Shown here: positions 5,867 through 11,705 of the stretch, one piece after another
How the letters are laid out: each line of letters begins with the position of its first letter
Numbering within the stretch: position 1 is the first letter of the stretch
Origin: CAG-1138 sp964495385
GTDB taxonomy: Bacteria > Bacillota > Clostridia > Christensenellales > CAG-917
Assembly (NCBI GenBank): GCA_964495385.1
Contig: CAZBVO010000026.1
Coordinates: forward strand, 1 to 11,705
DNA: 11,705 bases
Direction of reading: 5' to 3'
Position numbers and translations under genes: made by a program
Notes under the pieces: generated by a model
The model's input: only the letters and a program-made list of their open reading frames with translations
What the model was told of the DNA's origin: nothing
Databases searched by the model: none

Positions 5867-7871
5867 TTACGGCCTCCTTTTCTTTCTTTTTGTATTTTGG
5901 CAGCAATATCGCCAATCCTGTCGCGGAAGCGGCAATCGCAACCGCCGCTCCCACCAAAATCCAAGTGGACGTTTTGGTTGTAGGAAGCACCCTGACCACC
6001 TTTTTGACGACGGCAATATTGTTTACGTATCCTACAATTTCATACAAGCCGGATTCCGTCGCATCGAAGGCAAATTCGCCCGATTTGGCCGTGGTAAACA
6101 GCTCTCCGTTGACGTACCAGGCAATTGTTACGGTGTTTGGATCCACATAGCGATAGTCGCCAACCGAGCAAATTGTAGTACTACCCAAATAAGCCACCGA
6201 TCTGCTTGTTTTTTCAGCTTCCGAAATGCCGTCTATGTCGTAAGTTTTGTATTTAACCGACAACGTCCCGACAAAGCAATCCTCCGAAACGCCGTCACTG
6301 TCGGGATAAACAGACACTTCGATTTCGCCTGCCTTCTGCTGGGCGTCGATTTCGATTTCCGTTGCCGTGTAAAGGGCCGCATACGACTGCTCTTTTCGGC
6401 TCACTTTCCACTTTATCGGCTTGGTAACCTTGTATTCCGAAGTTATTCCGTCGGAGTCGGTAAAGCCATAATATGCCTCGAAACAAACTTTTTCGGTTTC
6501 ACCCAAGGTTTGCACGATTTCCGAGTTCTGTCCGCCCTTTTGCACAACTTTCAAATACTCTATTCTTAAATCGCACTCAACCGACGAAGTCAAAACACCG
6601 GAAGTTAGCGCAACCGTTGCCGAAACGTTGTAAGTTTTTGCCTGCAAATTTGTCAGCTCAATCGATTTTCCTTTGTATTTTTCCGTTGCGGTTCCGTCCG
6701 AAACCAGCCATTCTATTTCGTAGTCGCCGTCGGTTTCGACGTAATCGTCCCCGTCAAGAGTCAACAGCTCGGCACGGAGCGTCAGCGTCGGATCGGAAAA
6801 ATAATCCAGCCTGAAATTTTTCGAAACGATTTCGCCCTCTCCCGTCGACACCGCAACGGCAAGGCGAGAAGCAGGCTTAAATTCAAGCAATCGAACCAAA
6901 TCAACCTTTCGCAAAACCGCACTGCCCGACTTTATGGTGTCCGACGGAAATTCGTTGAACGCCGCCAAAATCTCGTCGACCGAATCGTTGGCCAACGACA
7001 TGACGCCTGCAATAAAGCTGACGATTGGCGCCGCCATACTGGTGCCGGACTTTTCCTGCCAGCCGTCTTTTACCGCCGACGTAATGTTTTCGCCCGGAGC
7101 AACCACCGCAAAATCCGAACCGTAGTTGCTTTTGGAGTATTTTTCGTTATCTTTATTATAGGCCATGACGCCTATTGCTTTATCGCACGCGGCAGGATAA
7201 TAGGTGTTGGACAAAAGCCTACCTTCGTTGCCAGCGGCGCAAACACAAACGGCGCCCTTGGAATAAGCATAGTTTACCGCTTCGTTCAGTTTTTCGATAT
7301 ATGTGGCGTTCGGTTTGTCCTTTTTTTCGTTGGTGAAGCTCATGTTGATGACTCTCGCACCGTTGTCGGCCGCATATTTAATTGCCGTTATCGCCCTATC
7401 CCAGGCAAAAGTGGCGTTTTTGTCGCCGGCCTTTATCGGCATAACCGAAACGTTGTTTTCCAAACCGAATTCTTTTATCAGCTGACAAACGGTCCCCGTG
7501 ACGTGCGTTCCGTGATATTTTCTGCTTTCGGACACTTTAGACGAAGGCGCTGTGTCATCTGTAACGTCTTCACTGTCAGAAATAACGTTGTAAGGACTGA
7601 CGATGTCAATTCCGTCAAACACCTCGTGGTCGGTTATTATTCCCGTATCTATGACGGCAATAGTAATCTTTTTGTCCCCGATTTTGCCTTTCAGCGCATT
7701 TATCGAGGTGCGCATGGCATCGAAGTTCAAAAAGCTTTCCGACGCATACCACTGGTCGGACACGTTCGGCGCGTTGTCGGCAAAAACGACTTCTCTCGGC
7801 AACGACAACACAATTATCGCCACAACCGAAATCAGCACTATCGCCGCATTGTATAAAAACCTTTTTTTCAT
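5859..7871 (-). CDS. Membrane- or wall-anchored subtilisin-like serine protease (S8)
   Basis: A 670-residue exported protease. An N-terminal hydrophobic segment (about 7-25) after MKKR looks like a signal peptide or anchor. The S8 catalytic domain follows: D75 (VIDTG), H120 (HGTHVTG), oxyanion N215 (AAGNEG) and S278 (SGTSMAAP), all intact. From about 340 to 625 come beta-rich segments resembling three Ig-like domains, with WLV-DG, WKVSRK and WYVNGE strands. The C-terminus has LPTTK (629-633), a hydrophobic helix (637-657) and a lysine-rich tail, the layout of a sortase signal with K in place of the usual G. I chose the ATG at 7871 because GAGGGG lies seven bases upstream and an in-frame ATG at 7934 lies within a few bases of the predicted transcription start. 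It is the first gene of an operon with an SDR. Substrate unknown. Confidence 0.93.
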   Translation of the reverse strand: MKKRFLYNAAIVLISVVAIIVLSLPREVVFADNAPNVSDQWYASESFLNFDAMRTSINALKGKIGDKKITIAVIDTGIITDHEVFDGIDIVSPYNVISDSEDVTDDTAPSSKVSESRKYHGTHVTGTVCQLIKEFGLENNVSVMPIKAGDKNATFAWDRAITAIKYAADNGARVINMSFTNEKKDKPNATYIEKLNEAVNYAYSKGAVCVCAAGNEGRLLSNTYYPAACDKAIGVMAYNKDNEKYSKSNYGSDFAVVAPGENITSAVKDGWQEKSGTSMAAPIVSFIAGVMSLANDSVDEILAAFNEFPSDTIKSGSAVLRKVDLVRLLEFKPASRLAVAVSTGEGEIVSKNFRLDYFSDPTLTLRAELLTLDGDDYVETDGDYEIEWLVSDGTATEKYKGKSIELTNLQAKTYNVSATVALTSGVLTSSVECDLRIEYLKVVQKGGQNSEIVQTLGETEKVCFEAYYGFTDSDGITSEYKVTKPIKWKVSRKEQSYAALYTATEIEIDAQQKAGEIEVSVYPDSDGVSEDCFVGTLSVKYKTYDIDGISEAEKTSRSVAYLGSTTICSVGDYRYVDPNTVTIAWYVNGELFTTAKSGEFAFDATESGLYEIVGYVNNIAVVKKVVRVLPTTKTSTWILVGAAVAIAASATGLAILLPKYKKKEKEAVNE

Positions 7872-7900
7872 AGGTTTACCCCTCAAAACACTTAAAAACC

Positions 7901-7921
7901 GCAAATTTTGGCCAAATTTGC
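7901..7921. promoter_or_regulatory. Inverted repeat in the protease gene leader (possible operator)
   Basis: Perfect 8-bp arms, GCAAATTT (7901-7908) and AAATTTGC (7914-7921), flank TGGCC. It lies about 20 bp downstream of the predicted transcription start and 30 bp upstream of the protease ATG. It could be an operator for a dimeric regulator or a weak RNA hairpin; the choice is open. Confidence 0.5.
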
Positions 7922-7946
7922 ACGTTTGTAACAATTTTCTTATTCT

Positions 7947-7975
7947 ATTATATAATAAAACGACAAAAATAACAA
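7947..7975 (-). promoter_or_regulatory. Sigma-A type promoter of the protease-SDR operon
   Basis: On the minus strand, -35 TTGTTA (7970-7975) and a perfect -10 TATAAT (7947-7952) are 17 bp apart. The expected start is near 7940, giving a leader of about 69 nt. The flanking DNA is strongly A/T-rich. Confidence 0.75.
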
Positions 7976-8051
7976 TAGAATATCAAGATATATTTTTTGA
8001 CGCAAATTTTCTTTTTCTTCCAAAACAGTAGCCTTTTTGGCGGAAATGGTT

Positions 8052-8057
8052 TATAAT
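8052..8057 (+). promoter_or_regulatory. Probable -10 box of the aldolase promoter
   Basis: A perfect TATAAT lies about 43 bp upstream of the aldolase ATG, giving a leader of about 36 nt. No good -35 is visible at 16-18 bp (TAGCCT at 8029-8034 is the best), so the assignment rests on the -10 and position. Confidence 0.5.
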
Positions 8058-8099
8058 TATATTTGCAAAAAAACAATAAACTTTTTGGAGGTTTATATT

Positions 8100-9041
8100 A
8101 TGCCATTAGTTACAACTACCCATATGTTTGAAAAAGCTTACGAAGGCGGCTACGCCATCGGCGCATTCAATGTAAACAATATGGAAATCATTCAGGGCAT
8201 CGTTGAAGCGGCCGACGAGCAAAAAGCTCCTCTCATCCTGCAAGTTTCCGCAGGCGCTCGCAAATACGCAAACCCGACCTATCTCAGAAAAATGGTTGAA
8301 GCAGCCGTTGAAGAAAGCGACATTCCTATCGCACTTCACCTTGACCACGGCGACAGCTTCGAACTTTGCAAAAGCTGCATCGAAAACGGTTTCACTTCCG
8401 TTATGATCGACGCTTCCAAATACGCTTTTGCCGACAACATTCGCATCACCAAACAGGTTGTCGAATACGCACACGATCACGGCGTTGTAGTTGAAGCGGA
8501 ACTCGGCCGCTTGGCAGGCATCGAAGATGCGGTAAACGTTTCCGCAAAAGACGCTTCTTACACCGATCCTGATCAAGTTCAGGAATTTGTCAACGCAACC
8601 GGAGTGGACAGCCTTGCAATCGCAATCGGCACCAGCCACGGCGCATACAAATTCAAACCGGGCACAAAACCTCAACTTCGTTTTGACATTCTGCAAGAAG
8701 TTTCCAACCGTTTGCCGGGCTTCCCGATCGTTTTGCACGGTGCTTCTTCCGTCCCGCAGGAATTTGTTAAGATCATCAACGACTTCGGCGGACAAATGCC
8801 GGATGCTATCGGTATCCCTGAAGACATGCTTCGTCAAGCAGCCAAAATGGCAGTTTGCAAAATCAACATCGACAGCGACCTTCGTATGGCTTGCACCGCA
8901 GCAGTCAGAAAGCACATGGTCGAAAATCCGTCCCACTTCGATCCTCGCCAATACCTCGGCGACGCAAGAGCGGCAATCAAAGGTATTGTTTCTCACAAAC
9001 TTGTCGAAGTTCTCGGATGCGCAGGACACGCAAACGACTAA
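8100..9041 (+). CDS. fba: Class II fructose-1,6-bisphosphate aldolase
   Basis: A 313-residue zinc-dependent aldolase of glycolysis and gluconeogenesis, which splits fructose-1,6-bisphosphate into dihydroxyacetone phosphate and glyceraldehyde-3-phosphate in the cytoplasm. The class II signature is complete: LHLDHGDS with catalytic D82 and zinc ligand H83, E134 (EAELG), H180 (GTSHGAYK), H213 (LHGASS) and the phosphate-site INIDSD (255-260). Length fits the Gram-positive class IIB enzymes. I chose the ATG at 8100, not one at 8037, because GGAGG sits eight bases upstream, the protein then begins MPLVTT like its relatives, and 8037 precedes the -10 box. It is a single-gene unit, divergent from the protease operon, with its own strong terminator. 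The closely related tagatose-bisphosphate aldolases are the main alternative; no tagatose pathway genes are nearby. Confidence 0.96.
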   Translation: MPLVTTTHMFEKAYEGGYAIGAFNVNNMEIIQGIVEAADEQKAPLILQVSAGARKYANPTYLRKMVEAAVEESDIPIALHLDHGDSFELCKSCIENGFTSVMIDASKYAFADNIRITKQVVEYAHDHGVVVEAELGRLAGIEDAVNVSAKDASYTDPDQVQEFVNATGVDSLAIAIGTSHGAYKFKPGTKPQLRFDILQEVSNRLPGFPIVLHGASSVPQEFVKIINDFGGQMPDAIGIPEDMLRQAAKMAVCKINIDSDLRMACTAAVRKHMVENPSHFDPRQYLGDARAAIKGIVSHKLVEVLGCAGHAND

Positions 9042-9045
9042 CGTC

Positions 9046-9080
9046 AAAAAAACCGCTTCTTCGGAAGCGGTTATTTTTTT
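9046..9080. terminator. Bidirectional terminator between fba and the COG2426 gene
   Basis: A perfect 9-bp stem (AACCGCTTC at 9051-9059 with GAAGCGGTT at 9064-9072) is closed by a UUCG tetraloop. It is followed by ATTTTTTT on the plus strand and, because of the A-run at 9046-9052, by TTTTTTT on the minus strand. It starts about 10 bases after the fba stop and can also end transcripts from the convergent gene at 9115. Confidence 0.93.
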
Positions 9081-9114
9081 GCACCAAATCATATTGATTT
9101 TGCAAAAACCACAC

Positions 9115-9723
9115 TTAATCGTTTGGTTTTGTACGCAAAAGCTTGTATGCGGTCAGCAAAACGCAAAATGCTACAACCAACAACAGCGCACACAGCAACA
9201 AATCGGCATAGCGGCCGGACAATCGGGCCATAACCGTCATCAGAGCCGTGGCAACCAAATTTCCCCCCACAACGGAAACGACTTTTTTAAAGTTTGTTCC
9301 TTTCATAAAACACGATATTGCGCTTCCGGACCAAACCCCCGTCAGCGGAAGAGGTATGGCGACAAACACAAACAAGGCCAAATACTTGCGATTTTGCGAA
9401 TTTTGGCCGTGCAAATCAACTTTTAGCTTGCGTTTTGCCTTGCTTCCCAAAAGGCTTTCGACCTTAACGGCAAGCCCGCCGAAGGCCTTTGTTTTTTTAA
9501 AACACTCAACAATCGGGCGAAAACATAAAACGATTGGCAGGCACACCGCCGACGAGCCTAACCAACATACCAACGATTTCAACAAAATTGCGCCGCCGGT
9601 TTTTGTCGCAAGCAAAACGGCTCCGCGCATTTCCACAAGCGGAATGGCACTGATCAAAAACAACAAAAGATAATCGTTTGAAACGTACTGCTTTAAAAAA
9701 TCGATAATTTGTTCGCTCAGCAT
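9115..9723 (-). CDS. COG2426-type small membrane protein (putative export protein family)
   Basis: A 202-residue integral membrane protein with about five hydrophobic segments. Two related motifs mark the family: AIPLVEMRGA (26-35) and AIPLPLTGVWSGS (122-134), in two half-repeats separated by a basic, hydrophilic loop (92-113, KAKRKLKVDLHGQ). This is the family labelled in databases as small multidrug export protein (COG2426, Pfam Sm_multidrug_ex). That label has little direct support that I know of, and the internal repeat recalls DedA-like lipid transport proteins, so treat the function as unknown. The ribosome binding site is weak (AAGTG five bases before ATG). The gene stands alone, divergent from ttcA with only 63 bp between the start codons, and convergent with fba. 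Confidence 0.82.
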   Translation of the reverse strand: MLSEQIIDFLKQYVSNDYLLLFLISAIPLVEMRGAVLLATKTGGAILLKSLVCWLGSSAVCLPIVLCFRPIVECFKKTKAFGGLAVKVESLLGSKAKRKLKVDLHGQNSQNRKYLALFVFVAIPLPLTGVWSGSAISCFMKGTNFKKVVSVVGGNLVATALMTVMARLSGRYADLLLCALLLVVAFCVLLTAYKLLRTKPND

Positions 9724-9731
9724 AAAATCAC

Positions 9732-9760
9732 TTGCCTATTTCGAGATATTTTTGTAAAAT
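9732..9760 (+). promoter_or_regulatory. Probable promoter of ttcA
   Basis: -35 TTGCCT (9732-9737) and -10 TAAAAT (9755-9760) are separated by 17 bp. The predicted start near 9767 gives a leader of about 20 nt. Both boxes differ from consensus, and an alternative -10 (TATATT at 9764-9769) lies close by. Confidence 0.5.
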
Positions 9761-9786
9761 ATTTATATTGTTTTACGAGGTATTTT

Positions 9787-10578
9787 ATGCAAAAACTTTT
9801 AAGCACTATGCGCCGCGCAATCGGCGATTACAAAATGATAAAGGACAGCGACCACATTGCCGTGGGAGTTTCCGGCGGAAAAGACAGTTTGACTTTGCTG
9901 GCCGCACTTAAAGCTTATCAACGGTTTTCGCCCGAAAATTTTAAGCTGTCGGCAATAACGGTTGACCTCGGATTCAAGGGAACCGACCAAAACGAAGTTC
10001 AAGCCCTCGTCGACTATTGCAAACAAATAGACGTACCGTACTACATCGTAAAAACCGACATAGGCGAAATTTTGTTTGACGTCAGAAAGGAATCCAACCC
10101 TTGCAGTCTGTGCAGCAAAATGCGCCGAGGCGCCCTCAACAACAAAGCAAAAGAAATCGGCGCAAACAAAATCGCACTCGGGCACCACGCCGACGACGTA
10201 ATTCAAACGATATTTTTAAGTCTGTTTTACGAGGGACGTTTTTCCTCTTTCGCCCCGACCGCATATATGGACCGAAGCGGCATAGAACTTATTCGTCCGT
10301 TCATCTATGTTTGGGAAAAGGACTTAAAGGGTGTTGTTTCGAAACTTAAACTGCCTGTTTTGCACAATGTTTGCCCCGCAAACAAAAACACTCGGCGCGA
10401 ATACATCAACAATTTGATAAAAGATATTCAAAAGGACGTGCCTTTTGTTAAGGAACGAATGCTGGGTGCGATTCAACATCCCGAACGGGCAAACCTCTGG
10501 CCGGAATACCAGCCTTACGTTAAACTCACAAAAGAAGAACGCGATGAAAAACTGAAAAACAAATCGATTTCCGACTAA
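9787..10578 (+). CDS. ttcA: tRNA 2-thiocytidine synthetase-type PP-loop ATPase (TtcA family)
   Basis: A 263-residue cytoplasmic enzyme of the TtcA/TtuA group, which adenylates and thiolates a tRNA base (in TtcA, cytidine 32 to 2-thiocytidine) using an iron-sulfur cluster. Visible are the PP-loop SGGKDS (29-34), LGHHADDV (131-138) and three cysteines in the places expected for cluster ligands: C106 and C109 (PCSLC) and C196 (NVCPANK). E. coli TtcA uses the same C-x-x-C plus one later Cys pattern. The protein is somewhat shorter than E. coli TtcA. The start at 9787 was preferred over an in-frame ATG at 9709 because GAGG lies six bases upstream and 9709 is inside the divergent gene's start region. 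It is followed by a GC-rich terminator and then spoIIID. The exact tRNA target is inferred from family. Confidence 0.87.
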   Translation: MQKLLSTMRRAIGDYKMIKDSDHIAVGVSGGKDSLTLLAALKAYQRFSPENFKLSAITVDLGFKGTDQNEVQALVDYCKQIDVPYYIVKTDIGEILFDVRKESNPCSLCSKMRRGALNNKAKEIGANKIALGHHADDVIQTIFLSLFYEGRFSSFAPTAYMDRSGIELIRPFIYVWEKDLKGVVSKLKLPVLHNVCPANKNTRREYINNLIKDIQKDVPFVKERMLGAIQHPERANLWPEYQPYVKLTKEERDEKLKNKSISD

Positions 10579-10582
10579 GAAG

Positions 10583-10615
10583 TGCGGCCGCAAATTACTT
10601 GCGGCCGCATTTATT
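10583..10615 (+). terminator. Terminator after ttcA
   Basis: An 11-bp perfect stem (TGCGGCCGCAA at 10583-10593 with TTGCGGCCGCA at 10599-10609) has a 5-base loop and sits four bases after the ttcA stop. The T-run is poor (TTTATT), so termination may be partial. Each arm contains GCGGCCGC, itself a palindrome. Confidence 0.7.
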
Positions 10616-10618
10616 AAT

Positions 10619-10647
10619 ACATAATCCCCCAAAATTTGCCATAAATT
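10619..10647 (+). promoter_or_regulatory. Possible sigma-E-like promoter of spoIIID
   Basis: ACATAAT (10619-10625) and CATAAATT (10640-10647) are separated by 14 bp. They match the sigma-E consensus as I recall it (TCATATT, 14 bp, CATACAAT) at 5 of 7 and 6 of 8 positions. In Bacillus, spoIIID is a sigma-E gene, which makes the match plausible. In A/T-rich DNA such matches also arise by chance. Confidence 0.42.
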
Positions 10648-10673
10648 ATTATTGCAAATTATCATTTTGGGGG
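10626..10673. repeat. Perfect 10-bp inverted repeat upstream of spoIIID
   Basis: CCCCCAAAAT (10626-10635) and ATTTTGGGGG (10664-10673) are exact inverse copies 28 bp apart. A second pair, AATTTGC (10633-10639) and GCAAATT (10654-10660), lies within and shares three bases with the first arm, so both cannot form fully at once. The right arm carries the only G-rich stretch that could act as the spoIIID ribosome binding site (GGGGGA, 6 bases before ATG). Confidence 0.65.
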
Positions 10674-10679
10674 ACTTTT

Positions 10680-10934
10680 ATGACAGAAAAACTCAAGCTT
10701 CGCACTCTGGCCGAAGCCGAATTTATCGCCGAGCACAACGCAACCGTTCGCATGACGGCCGACGCCCTCGGCATGGGCAAAAGCACCGTTCACACCGACG
10801 TAACCGTTCGTCTGAAAGAAATCGATCCCGAGCTTTACAAAAAGGTTCGCAAGGTGCTTTCTTACAACTACTCCGTCAGGCATCTTCGAGGCGGCGATGC
10901 AACAAAGCGGAAATACAATTCGCACGACCAATAG
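10680..10934 (+). CDS. spoIIID: Sporulation transcriptional regulator SpoIIID
   Basis: An 84-residue DNA-binding protein that, in endospore formers, activates and represses mother-cell genes after sigma-E becomes active. The helix-turn-helix spans about 22-42 (TVRMTADALGMGKSTVHTD), with the family hallmark KSTVH-D followed by RL-EI-PEL (44-52). The conserved basic tail SVRHLRGG-AT--KY (65-79), which supplies extra DNA contacts, is present. Length is close to the Bacillus protein. The start was set at 10680, not an upstream ATG at 10599, because the latter lies within the ttcA terminator hairpin and family similarity begins here. The ribosome binding site is unusual, only GGGGGA, and lies in an inverted-repeat arm. 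This gene is the best evidence that the organism sporulates. Confidence 0.93.
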   Translation: MTEKLKLRTLAEAEFIAEHNATVRMTADALGMGKSTVHTDVTVRLKEIDPELYKKVRKVLSYNYSVRHLRGGDATKRKYNSHDQ

Positions 10935-10982
10935 GCATTTTTTAAAGATTTGGCCGTTATTCGGCCTGTAGTCGGGCAAAAT

Positions 10983-11019
10983 AAGATGGCGGCGAACTGA
11001 GAGTTCGCCGCTATCTTTT
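10983..11019. terminator. Bidirectional terminator between spoIIID and the small-protein pair
   Basis: A 15-bp stem, with one G-U, joins 10983-10997 to 11003-11017 around a 5-base loop, with GCGGCGAAC/GTTCGCCGC at its core. It ends in TTTT on the plus strand and is followed by ATTTTG on the minus strand. It lies between convergent genes and reaches the stop codon of the minus-strand gene. A smaller GGCCG/CGGCC hairpin sits nearby at 10952-10966. Confidence 0.8.
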
Positions 11020-11272
11020 ACTCGCCCTTGACGCTTTTGATGCGCTCTTCCGCTTCGGCTTTTCTTTTGTTGGCTTCCGCTATTTGTTTATCGCGCTCTT
11101 CTTGCTGAATTTTTTTTCTGGTTTCGGGGTTACTCATCGCCTTTGCTTCTTCCCACTGAGCCTTCGATTCAGCCTTGACTGCGGCAAAATTGGCCTTGTC
11201 GACTTCGTGTTGCGATTTTGCGCTTTGCTTCATGTCGGAAAACGACTTTTTAAAAAATTCCTTTACGCTCAT
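11018..11272 (-). CDS. Small charged coiled-coil protein of unknown function
   Basis: An 84-residue, highly charged protein made mostly of A, K, E and Q, with no membrane segment or signal peptide. It reads as nearly continuous alpha helix. It opens MSVKEFFKKSFSDMKQSAK, and residues 54-84 (QIQQEERD-type and ANKRKAEAEERI) look like coiled coil. I recognise the pattern as a hypothetical protein seen in Clostridia but know no function. The start is firm: CGGAGG lies six bases upstream. It follows the small membrane protein gene by 19 bp on the same strand, so the two are probably co-transcribed and may act together. The stop codon abuts the bidirectional terminator hairpin. Confidence 0.82.
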   Translation of the reverse strand: MSVKEFFKKSFSDMKQSAKSQHEVDKANFAAVKAESKAQWEEAKAMSNPETRKKIQQEERDKQIAEANKRKAEAEERIKSVKGE

Positions 11273-11291
11273 AATTGCCTCCGTATCATTT

Positions 11292-11645
11292 TTAGTTATT
11301 CAACAAACTATCGGACAATTTGATGATTTGTTCGGAATATTTTTTCTTTCTTGCTGCAAGAATTTTTTTGTGCATCGGATAATTTAAAATCATCAAGGCA
11401 ATTCCGACCACTCCGACGCATATTCCGAGCGGCATTGCATACGACAAACCGCTTCCTATCACTTTCATTGCCAAACACATTCCCGTTCCGAGGACCAACG
11501 ACCACACGGAACCGCAAACGTATGCAATAACGTTTGCCGGACGCTTAACTTTTTTGTCGAGAGCTTTCAGTTCGTCGAACTTTGTTGTTTCTTTAGGCAA
11601 ATAGCCTGCGCGAATGTTTTCAATTTTGTTTGTTTCTGTTTTCAT
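11292..11645 (-). CDS. Small two-helix membrane protein of unknown function
   Basis: A 117-residue protein with a hydrophilic N-terminus (1-36), two hydrophobic segments (about 39-62 and 70-90), a short basic linker (HKKILAARKKK) and a C-terminal helix. The KFDELKALDKKVKRPANV segment before helix 1 and the LNYPMHKKIL segment after helix 2 recall a small membrane protein family common in Clostridia. From memory, some databases label relatives dihydropteridine reductase; nothing here resembles a reductase (no nucleotide-binding loop), so I do not use that name. The start at 11645 has GGAG ten bases upstream. It leads a two-gene unit with the coiled-coil protein. Its promoter is probably close to or beyond the right edge of the window. 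Confidence 0.82.
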   Translation of the reverse strand: MKTETNKIENIRAGYLPKETTKFDELKALDKKVKRPANVIAYVCGSVWSLVLGTGMCLAMKVIGSGLSYAMPLGICVGVVGIALMILNYPMHKKILAARKKKYSEQIIKLSDSLLNN

Positions 11646-11705
11646 TTTGCAATCACTCCGTTTGTTTATTTTCTGCCTACATTCTACAAAACGGTTGTTG
11701 CCAAA

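Noticed and set aside
7872..7934. A 21-residue N-terminal extension of the subtilisin
   Set aside because: That ATG lies within a few bases of the predicted transcription start, and the shorter form begins with a proper MKKR signal peptide behind a good GAGGGG site.
7872..8099. Possible riboswitch or small RNA in the protease-aldolase intergenic region
   Set aside because: Apart from the two promoters and a short inverted repeat I see no multi-stem aptamer, no terminator-antiterminator pair and no recognised conserved core.
8106..9092. A 328-codon minus-strand open frame lying over the aldolase gene
   Set aside because: It is fully antisense to an intact, conserved aldolase, has a low-complexity C/F/V/D-rich translation with no recognisable domain, and runs across the aldolase terminator. 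The strong codon bias of the aldolase explains the lack of stops.
8587..9426. A 279-codon plus-strand frame spanning the end of fba and part of the COG2426 gene
   Set aside because: It runs out of frame through fba, crosses a strong terminator, then is antisense to a conserved membrane protein gene. No start signal or domain.
10584..10608. Paired GCGGCCGC sites as a cloning-site (NotI) artefact
   Set aside because: The two sites are the two arms of one symmetric hairpin right after a stop codon, as expected of a natural terminator. No vector sequence is near.

Overview
The window looks like a chromosomal segment of an anaerobic, endospore-forming Firmicute (class Clostridia), probably an uncultured, gut-type lineage. 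The evidence is a clear spoIIID gene, Gram-positive style Shine-Dalgarno sequences (AAGGAGG, GGAGG), sigma-A type promoters with 17-bp spacers, compact operons and hairpin-plus-T-run terminators. The species cannot be named from the sequence. I count eleven protein genes. I see no rRNA, tRNA, CRISPR array, insertion sequence, prophage gene or assembly break inside a gene.

Layout, left to right. Positions 1-262 hold no supportable gene: an odd GT-rich edge, a canonical G-quadruplex motif and AT-rich DNA. Positions 294-4907 (minus strand) form one operon, typA then a GPH-type sugar/cation symporter then an M20 metallopeptidase. It has a good promoter at 4963-4991, a leader hairpin before the typA ribosome binding site, a 13-bp gap, a 4-bp ATGA overlap and a terminator at 263-290. 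Positions 5135-7871 (minus) form a second operon: a membrane-anchored subtilisin-like protease whose stop overlaps by 8 bp the start of a short-chain dehydrogenase/reductase. It has its own promoter (7947-7975) and terminator (5051-5098).

Divergent from this, class II fructose-bisphosphate aldolase (8100-9041, plus) is followed by a UUCG-loop terminator that also faces a convergent COG2426-type membrane protein (9115-9723, minus). Divergent from that gene, ttcA (9787-10578, plus) ends in a long GC hairpin. Next comes spoIIID (10680-10934, plus), with a sigma-E-like promoter and a perfect 10-bp inverted repeat just upstream. A bidirectional terminator separates it from a convergent minus-strand pair of small proteins: a two-helix membrane protein (11292-11645) and a charged coiled-coil protein (11018-11272).

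Most genes are housekeeping: ribosome-associated GTPase, glycolysis, tRNA thiolation and sporulation control. I found no clear previously undescribed system. The items most worth checking are the regulatory structures upstream of spoIIID and typA, the protease/SDR overlapping pair with its LPTTK sorting-like tail, and the co-transcription of typA with a transporter and a peptidase.
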